Notes under the pieces: generated by a model
Seen by the model: the letters and a program-made list of their open reading frames with translations, nothing else
Databases searched by the model: none
What the model was told of the DNA's origin: nothing
Translations under genes and position numbers: made by a program
Assembly (NCBI RefSeq): GCF_044759095.2
Contig: NZ_JBIYSM020000004.1
Location: 1 to 64,000 of the forward strand
DNA: 64,000 bases
Direction: 5' to 3'
Source of the DNA: JBIYSM02 sp044759095
Lineage (GTDB): Bacteria > Bacillota > Bacilli > Brevibacillales > Brevibacillaceae
In this document: positions 59,440 to 64,000 of the stretch, piece by piece
How positions within the stretch are numbered: position 1 is the stretch's first letter
Layout: each line of letters opens with the position of its first letter

Positions 59440-60408
59440 TTACACGGCGAAAATGCCTTGCAGTTCATGGAAATCGCGAGTCTGCTGCAGAGCAACCATT
59501 AATTTCAGTCGAGCTTTTTGTCCGTTCAACCCATTGGAAAAGATCATGCCCATGTTCTTCAGCTGCTTGCCGCCGCCTTCATAATCGTAGACGTCTTGCA
59601 CCTGTCCGTTGTAACAACGGGAGACAATGACAATGGGAGTGCCTTTGTCCAGCAGCTGCCGAAGGATAGGGAGCACCGCGGGTGGCAGGTTGCCAAGTCC
59701 GAACGCTTCCACCACCAGTCCGTCAATCGACTGTTCCAGCAAAAAGCGCAGCCAGTTCGGATCCATTCCCGCCACCGCCTTGATCAAAGGCACGTTGGCA
59801 TTGGCATGCTGAATGGGATAGTACTCGCGATCCAGAGGGGCATGGTGGTAGTTCACGCTTTTTTTTGAGATCGTGCCAATCGGTCCGTACTGGGGTGACT
59901 GGAATGTTGCCACGTTACTCGTATGCGTTTTGGTTACGTGGCGGGCAGCGTGAATTTCGTCGTTGAAGACGACCAGTACCCCTTTGTTGCGGCTTTGTGG
60001 ATCAATGGCCGTGCGAACGGAAGAGATCAGATTAACGGGACCGTCTGCTCCCAGCTCGTTGCTGCTCCGCATCGCTCCTGTCACAACAACCGGGACATGG
60101 AGCGGAAGGGTGAGATCGAGAAAGTAAGCCGTCTCCTCCAGGGTATCCGTCCCGTGTGTGATGACTACACCGTCATAATGGTTTTTCTCCAGTTCCTGTT
60201 GGATGGCAAGGCGAATCTGGTTCATCGTATGAGGCGTGACATGGGGACTGGGCAAATTCAAGTAGTTGACCATGGTTATATTTGCATAGCGTTCAAGAAA
60301 CGGGGTAATTTTGCTAACGGCTTGATCGTCCAGCGGCTTGACTCCTTCGGAAGCGTCTACCGACATGGCAATGGTGCCGCCTGTGTTGAGGACAAGTACG
60401 TTTTTCAT
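59440..60408 (-). CDS. ansA: L-asparaginase, type I
   Basis: A 322-residue asparaginase releasing ammonia and aspartate. The first catalytic threonine is in NTGGTIAM near residue 12, and the second in THGTDTLEETAYFL near residue 88. No signal peptide, so it is the cytoplasmic form. ATG at 60408 follows GAGAGGG. It corresponds to B. subtilis AnsA and converges on gdh. Confidence 0.92.
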   Translation of the reverse strand: MKNVLVLNTGGTIAMSVDASEGVKPLDDQAVSKITPFLERYANITMVNYLNLPSPHVTPHTMNQIRLAIQQELEKNHYDGVVITHGTDTLEETAYFLDLTLPLHVPVVVTGAMRSSNELGADGPVNLISSVRTAIDPQSRNKGVLVVFNDEIHAARHVTKTHTSNVATFQSPQYGPIGTISKKSVNYHHAPLDREYYPIQHANANVPLIKAVAGMDPNWLRFLLEQSIDGLVVEAFGLGNLPPAVLPILRQLLDKGTPIVIVSRCYNGQVQDVYDYEGGGKQLKNMGMIFSNGLNGQKARLKLMVALQQTRDFHELQGIFAV

Positions 60409-60495
60409 TTCACAGCCCTCTCTTGTTGCAGGTTTTCAAGGTCCAGTAATCATGGTACGATGAAACGTAGACTTGTGTAAAGGAGCAAACGTTCC

Positions 60496-61170
60496 ATGAT
60501 TGCTGTCATTGGTGCGGCGATCGCACCGGGGATCGCGATTCTCAGTTATTTTTACCTGCGTGACAATCTTCAGCCGGAGCCCATCTCCATGGTGATCCGT
60601 TCCTTTATATTCGGGGTGCTGCTCGTCGTTCCGGTCATGGTCCTGCAGTACATCATACAGACGGAGTGGGAGTGGAAGGACGGAATCGCCGCCGCCGTAT
60701 TTGTGTCAGCTGTGGTCGAGGAGTTTTTCAAATGGATGGTAGTGTACTTCACAGCCTACAAGCATGTGGAGTTTGACGAACCGTACGACGGCATCGTCTA
60801 CGCGGTTGCAGTTTCGCTGGGGTTCGCCACCTTGGAAAACCTCTTTTATCTGATCATCAATGGGGTAAACGTAGCGTTCTGGCGGGCGTTTCTTCCCGTC
60901 TCCAGCCATGCCCTGTTCGGGGTCTGGCTGGGGTACTATTTGGGGAAGGCGAAGTTTTCCGATCGCTCTCAAGATGAGTATCGCAGGTTGTGGGTCTCCG
61001 TGGGTCTGCCCATCGGCTTGCACGCCCTCTACAATGCGATTTTTCTTGCCACTCAACACTGGATCTGGGTAATTGTTCCATACATGCTTGCCCTGTGGTG
61101 GCAGGCCCTAAAAAAAGTACAGAGAGCCCACGACTTCGGTTCTAAAACTTTTCGATCTCGTCCACACTAA
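60496..61170 (+). CDS. prsW: PrsW-type intramembrane metalloprotease
   Basis: A 224-residue membrane protease with about eight hydrophobic segments. The glutamate pair E75-E76 (VVEEFFKW) and later LENLFYL and SSHALFG, HALYNA motifs fit the PrsW family. In B. subtilis PrsW makes the first cut in the anti-sigma factor RsiW. No rsiW or sigW is in the window. Confidence 0.92.
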   Translation: MIAVIGAAIAPGIAILSYFYLRDNLQPEPISMVIRSFIFGVLLVVPVMVLQYIIQTEWEWKDGIAAAVFVSAVVEEFFKWMVVYFTAYKHVEFDEPYDGIVYAVAVSLGFATLENLFYLIINGVNVAFWRAFLPVSSHALFGVWLGYYLGKAKFSDRSQDEYRRLWVSVGLPIGLHALYNAIFLATQHWIWVIVPYMLALWWQALKKVQRAHDFGSKTFRSRPH

Positions 61171-61191
61171 ACGTGAGGAGGAGAATGATTT

Positions 61192-61353
61192 GTGCCAAAA
61201 AAACCACGAACAAAAGTGACCATTCGATGCAATGTTTGCGGTGAAAAGTTTACGCTCAGAGGACGTCGCGATCCCGAAGGCGGGGTTGATACCGGCTTTA
61301 AACAGTGCCTGTGCGACAATGATCGTTATTTCAGTATTACAGAGGAGACTTAA
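61192..61353 (+). CDS. 53-residue zinc-ribbon protein
   Basis: A short frame, GTG start, with a strong AGGAGGAG site 8 bases upstream. The sequence has four cysteines as CNVC and CLC (C13, C16, C39, C41) that probably bind zinc, and it is basic near the N-terminus (PKKPRTKVTIRC). It ends in a strong terminator. I do not recognise the family. It follows prsW by 21 bases and may share its transcript. Confidence 0.75.
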   Translation: MPKKPRTKVTIRCNVCGEKFTLRGRRDPEGGVDTGFKQCLCDNDRYFSITEET

Positions 61354-61359
61354 ATGGAT

Positions 61360-61386
61360 GAACCGGCTGCGGCCGGTTCTTTTTTT
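61360..61386 (+). terminator. terminator after the zinc-ribbon gene
   Basis: GAACCGGC pairs perfectly with GCCGGTTC across a 4-base loop, followed by seven T. Confidence 0.92.
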
Positions 61387-61416
61387 GGCTGGAAAAGGCC
61401 TCCTTGGTGGGAAAAT

Positions 61417-61445
61417 GCATAATCACCCATTTCTCCACTAACACT
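61417..61445 (+). promoter_or_regulatory. candidate sigma-G promoter of ypeB
   Basis: GCATA at 61417-61421 matches GMATR completely. AACACTA at 61439-61445, 18 bases on, matches five of seven in CATnMTA. sleB-ypeB is a sigma-G operon in B. subtilis. Confidence 0.35.
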
Positions 61446-61484
61446 ATGCAAAGATTTCATTTCGTTCCAAGGAGGACTTACGAT

Positions 61485-61724
61485 GTGCGAAAGATTCGTC
61501 TGTTCATGCTGGGAATCCTGCTATTTCAACCCGGCTACCGCTACTTCGAATTGGATTTGGAGCCGACCTCAGGTGAAAAGAATCGGATAGCACATCATTT
61601 GCCGGTAACGGAAGAAGGGAGGACAATCATTTATGGTGTATGGTGCAACAGCACGAATTCTGTTTCCTGTCGCGGTGATAGCGTTAATCGGAGCGGGTAT
61701 GTGGGGGTACCAGGAACACAATGA
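61485..61724 (+). other. ribosome-site-preceded short frame where sleB would be expected
   Basis: A perfect AGGAGG at 61470 precedes GTG at 61485, opening a frame starting MRKIRLFMLGILLFQPGY, a signal-like N-terminus. It overlaps ypeB by 92 bases out of frame, so its 3' half is not real coding. It may be the start of a lost or degraded gene, or a short leader peptide. ATG at 61483 gives only 35 Cys/Trp-rich residues. Confidence 0.3.
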
Positions 61725-62985
61725 GAAAAACTCCGTGCTGATCAAGGCGGAAAACCAGTATCAACGGGCTTTTCACGATTTGAACTACAGCGTTGAGAAA
61801 CTCCACGATGAATTGGGAAAATCGCTGGTCGTCAACTCGCGCAAACAAATGACCCCATGTCTGACCAATGTCTGGCGTCTGGCGTACGCGGCACAGTCTG
61901 ACGTGGGGCAGCTTCCACTGACGCTCATGCCGTTTAACAACACCGAGGAGTTCCTGGCAAAAGTGGCGGACTTCTCTTATGGTGTGGCGGTTCGCGATCT
62001 AAACAAGCAGCCCTTGAGCGAGCAAGAGTACAAGACGTTAAAAAGCTTGTACGACCGCTCCAAAGACATTCAAAAACAGCTCCGGCATGTGCAGACCAAA
62101 GTCATTGACAAGCGTTTGCGATGGATGGATGTGGAAACGGCACTTGCCTCTGATGACAAAAAGACGGACAACACCATTATTGACGGGTTTCGTACCATAG
62201 ATAAACAGGTACAGGAATTCCCTGAAATTGACTGGGGTACAAACATCCAAAGTCTGGACAAGAAAAAGCAGCAGCGAATCAAGGGGATAGACGGTAACCG
62301 CATTTCCAAAGAGGAAGCGAAACGGATCGCTCTTCAATTTGTGGGCATAAACGAAGCCGACAGCGAGGTGAACGTCGACGAAAATGGCAAGGCAGAAGAA
62401 TACTCCGCATACAGCGTGGAAATCTCCAGCAAAGAATTGAAGACGCCCATCAACCTTGACGTGACGAAACGAGGCGGAAAAGTCGTGTGGCTCCTCAATG
62501 AACGAGATATCGGAGAAGAGCGTCTGACGATGGAGCAGGCGAAACGAAGCGCTGATAGGTTCCTGCGTGCCCATGGCTACCAAAACATGGTGGCAGCGGA
62601 AAGCGACAGTTACGAAGGTCTGGCGGTATTCACGTTTGTCCCAGAACAAAATGGAGTACGCATTTATCCGGATGCCGTTACGGTTGAAGTGGCATTGGAC
62701 AACGGCTCCGTCAACGGTTTTAACTCCACCGAATACCAGTTTAATCACAAGCAGCGGAAGATCCCCAACCCGCGAATCACCAAGGAGCAGGCGCGGCAAA
62801 ATGTGAATCCGAGCGTGAAGGTGACAAAACAGCGCTTGGCGATCATCGAGGGGAAAGCGGACGGCAAAGAGGTGCTGTGCTACGAGATGACCGGAAATTT
62901 TGAAGGAAAAGCGTACCTGATCTATATCAACGCGCTGAATGGCGAGGAAGAAGAAATCGTCAAAATGGATGGCGAGAGTGGATGA
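61633..62985 (+). CDS. ypeB: germination protein YpeB
   Basis: A 450-residue inner spore-membrane protein. One membrane segment lies at about residues 8-25, followed by a helical N-terminal domain and C-terminal PepSY-type repeats (RISKEEAKRIALQFVG; RLTMEQAKRSADRFL; RITKEQARQNV). In B. subtilis YpeB is needed to keep the cortex-lytic enzyme SleB stable. The ATG at 61633 follows GGGAGGA. sleB itself is not adjacent here. Confidence 0.93.
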   Translation: MVYGATARILFPVAVIALIGAGMWGYQEHNEKNSVLIKAENQYQRAFHDLNYSVEKLHDELGKSLVVNSRKQMTPCLTNVWRLAYAAQSDVGQLPLTLMPFNNTEEFLAKVADFSYGVAVRDLNKQPLSEQEYKTLKSLYDRSKDIQKQLRHVQTKVIDKRLRWMDVETALASDDKKTDNTIIDGFRTIDKQVQEFPEIDWGTNIQSLDKKKQQRIKGIDGNRISKEEAKRIALQFVGINEADSEVNVDENGKAEEYSAYSVEISSKELKTPINLDVTKRGGKVVWLLNERDIGEERLTMEQAKRSADRFLRAHGYQNMVAAESDSYEGLAVFTFVPEQNGVRIYPDAVTVEVALDNGSVNGFNSTEYQFNHKQRKIPNPRITKEQARQNVNPSVKVTKQRLAIIEGKADGKEVLCYEMTGNFEGKAYLIYINALNGEEEEIVKMDGESG

Positions 62986-63011
62986 AGGCTAGGAAGTTTC
63001 CAAGTGAAAAA

Positions 63012-63045
63012 GGGAAAGTCCTGTGGAAGGGACTTTCCCCATTTG
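63012..63045 (+). terminator. hairpin after ypeB
   Basis: GGGAAAGTCC (63012-63021) pairs perfectly with GGACTTTCCC (63030-63039). The tail CATTTG is T-poor, so the strength is uncertain. Confidence 0.55.
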
Positions 63046-63072
63046 CCGTTTGAAAAAGAAACAGTATATAAT
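63043..63072 (+). promoter_or_regulatory. sigma-A promoter of ypfA
   Basis: TTGCCG at 63043-63048, 18 bases, then a consensus TATAAT at 63067-63072. Confidence 0.6.
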
Positions 63073-63108
63073 GGAAACGTGTCAGATACAAAGGGGGAAC
63101 GTTCGTAT

Positions 63109-63792
63109 ATGATGCTTCCGCGAATCGGTCAAACACTTCGCATGAGCCCTGTCAGTTTGTCGGGCGAGATCAGCTCGCACTCGTACAAATCGAGAATTGC
63201 CGATCTTCAGGGAGAGGTAGCGGCAATTGAGCTGCCCATCAGTGAAAAAACGGGCAGAACCGACCGATTTGAACAGGGGACGGAATGCGATGTGTGGTAC
63301 ATAGGCGACGACGGTTCCCGATACGACTTTCGAACAGAGGTCGTCGGCAGGCGTAACGACAACATTCCCATGCTGTTGATCAAACTGCCGAAAAAGGAAA
63401 ATGTTTCACGCTCCCAGCGGCGTAACTACCTGCGGATCGACACCAGTGTGGAAATCGCCGTAAAGACGGAGGATCATGTTCGGAACTACCATTTTCTCGC
63501 CCGAACAGTCGACCTCAGCGGTGGCGGCCTCTCGTTTACCTGTTCAGACTCCTACCGATTGAAAGCAAAGGACAGGCTGCGGGTGTGGATTTCTTTACCC
63601 AGCAGATCGGGCAGTGTAGCCCACGCCAATGCCGTTCTGGAAATCATTCGCTGCAAACTTCCCCAGGAGAAGGGACAGCACCAGTTGGTTTCCGGCAAAT
63701 TTGTTCAGATCAACGAGGGGGACCAGGCCAAGATCGTTCGGGCATGTTACGAGCGTCAGCTGGAACTCCGAAAGAAAGGTATCGCAGAATAG
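63109..63792 (+). CDS. ypfA: PilZ-domain flagellar brake protein (YpfA/DgrA)
   Basis: A 227-residue c-di-GMP receptor. The N-terminal YcgR-like domain (residues 1-95) is followed by PilZ, with the arginine motif RSQRR (101-105) and DLSGGG (135-140). In B. subtilis YpfA (DgrA) binds c-di-GMP and slows flagellar rotation. Two adjacent ATG codons follow AAGGGGG; the first was chosen. Confidence 0.88.
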   Translation: MMLPRIGQTLRMSPVSLSGEISSHSYKSRIADLQGEVAAIELPISEKTGRTDRFEQGTECDVWYIGDDGSRYDFRTEVVGRRNDNIPMLLIKLPKKENVSRSQRRNYLRIDTSVEIAVKTEDHVRNYHFLARTVDLSGGGLSFTCSDSYRLKAKDRLRVWISLPSRSGSVAHANAVLEIIRCKLPQEKGQHQLVSGKFVQINEGDQAKIVRACYERQLELRKKGIAE

Positions 63793-63814
63793 GATAGAAG
63801 GAGAGAGCCTTCCG

Positions 63815-64000
63815 ATGGCACGATCAGGCGATTACAACGAACGCTATGCCCGCTTTTCCAAACGCATAGAAAAGGGCTTGATCGTACTTGTCATGGGATT
63901 GATTTTGGTCATGCTTACTGGCGAATTGATCTATCAGTTCGAGCCTGTTCGAAAGTTTTTGATCGAAACGGAACGGCTGGAAGGCGTTTCGGCCATGCCA
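63815..64000 (+). CDS. ypfB: YpfB/DUF5359 family small membrane protein, 5' part
   Basis: The first 62 residues, running off the right edge. A charged head (MARSGDYNERYARFSKRIEK) is followed by one membrane segment (about residues 21-42). Position after ypfA matches YpfB. ATG follows AAGGAG. Function unknown. Confidence 0.78.
   Translation, partial: MARSGDYNERYARFSKRIEKGLIVLVMGLILVMLTGELIYQFEPVRKFLIETERLEGVSAMP

Noticed and set aside
1..64000. CRISPR arrays, tRNA or rRNA genes, prophage, toxin-antitoxin or restriction systems
   Set aside because: I looked for regularly spaced repeats, cloverleaf-like sequences and typical protein families on both strands and saw none. XerD at 6291 is the housekeeping recombinase and not evidence for an integrated element.

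Overview
The window is a stretch of core chromosome from an endospore-forming, low-to-mid GC Firmicute. The gene order (nudF, EndoQ-like, spoIIM, fur, ald, yqzK, xerD, deoB-punA-pdp, dacF, spoIIAA-AB-sigF, spoVA, lysA, scpAB, dacB-spmAB, rluB, resABCDE, ypbB-recQ, ypbH, gdh, ypeB, ypfA-ypfB) follows the Bacillus subtilis yqkG-to-ypfB region. The insertions (pdp, an Lrp-opp-MCP block, an AGAT-serA operon under a T-box, a PIG-L deacetylase) and the frequent GTG/TTG starts behind strong AGGAGG sites suggest a Brevibacillus-like member of the Paenibacillaceae. That assignment is inference from gene content; I could not run a search.

Layout. 1-61 is the 5' end of a transposase leaving the window leftwards. 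310-10570 carries a DUF3866 protein, the Nudix hydrolase, an EndoQ-like nuclease, SpoIIM, Fur, alanine dehydrogenase, XerD and a three-gene nucleoside catabolism operon. 10571-17342 holds an Lrp/AsnC regulator and a complete oligopeptide ABC transporter. 17344-19708 is a chemoreceptor gene behind a folded leader RNA. 19712-27778 is the sporulation block: DacF, the sigma-F operon and the seven-gene spoVA operon. 27925-34430 has lysA (with a 75-base run of N), a cyclophilin, a site-2 protease, scpA-scpB and dacB-spmA-spmB. 34487-42498 has a pseudouridine synthase, the resABC cytochrome c assembly genes, resDE and a long HAD protein.

42554-49744 is mostly minus strand: a small hypothetical protein and an ArsB/NhaD-type transporter, the T-box AGAT-serA operon, inorganic pyrophosphatase, ferredoxin and a membrane-anchored coiled-coil protein. 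49831-64000 has ypbB-recQ-ypbD-ypbE, a thioredoxin-reductase-like flavoprotein, a polysaccharide deacetylase lipoprotein, a MecA-type adaptor, a PIG-L deacetylase, glutamate dehydrogenase and asparaginase (convergent), PrsW, a 53-residue zinc-ribbon protein, YpeB, a PilZ protein and the start of ypfB.

How the parts fit. Sporulation genes account for about a quarter of the window, and candidate promoters for several sporulation sigma factors can be read by eye in the expected places: sigma-H before spoIIAA, sigma-F before dacF, sigma-G before spoVAA and ypeB, sigma-E before spoIIM and dacB. The remainder is amino-acid and peptide metabolism, nucleoside salvage, and respiration or redox. I see no phage, CRISPR array, toxin-antitoxin, defence island or biosynthetic cluster, and no clearly new multi-gene system. 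The points most worth a second look are regulatory: the folded leader of the chemoreceptor gene, the T-box on AGAT-serA, a long near-perfect hairpin between oppA and oppB, a 16-bp perfect palindrome before deoB, paired T/A palindromes around the Lrp gene, and the absence of sleB next to ypeB.
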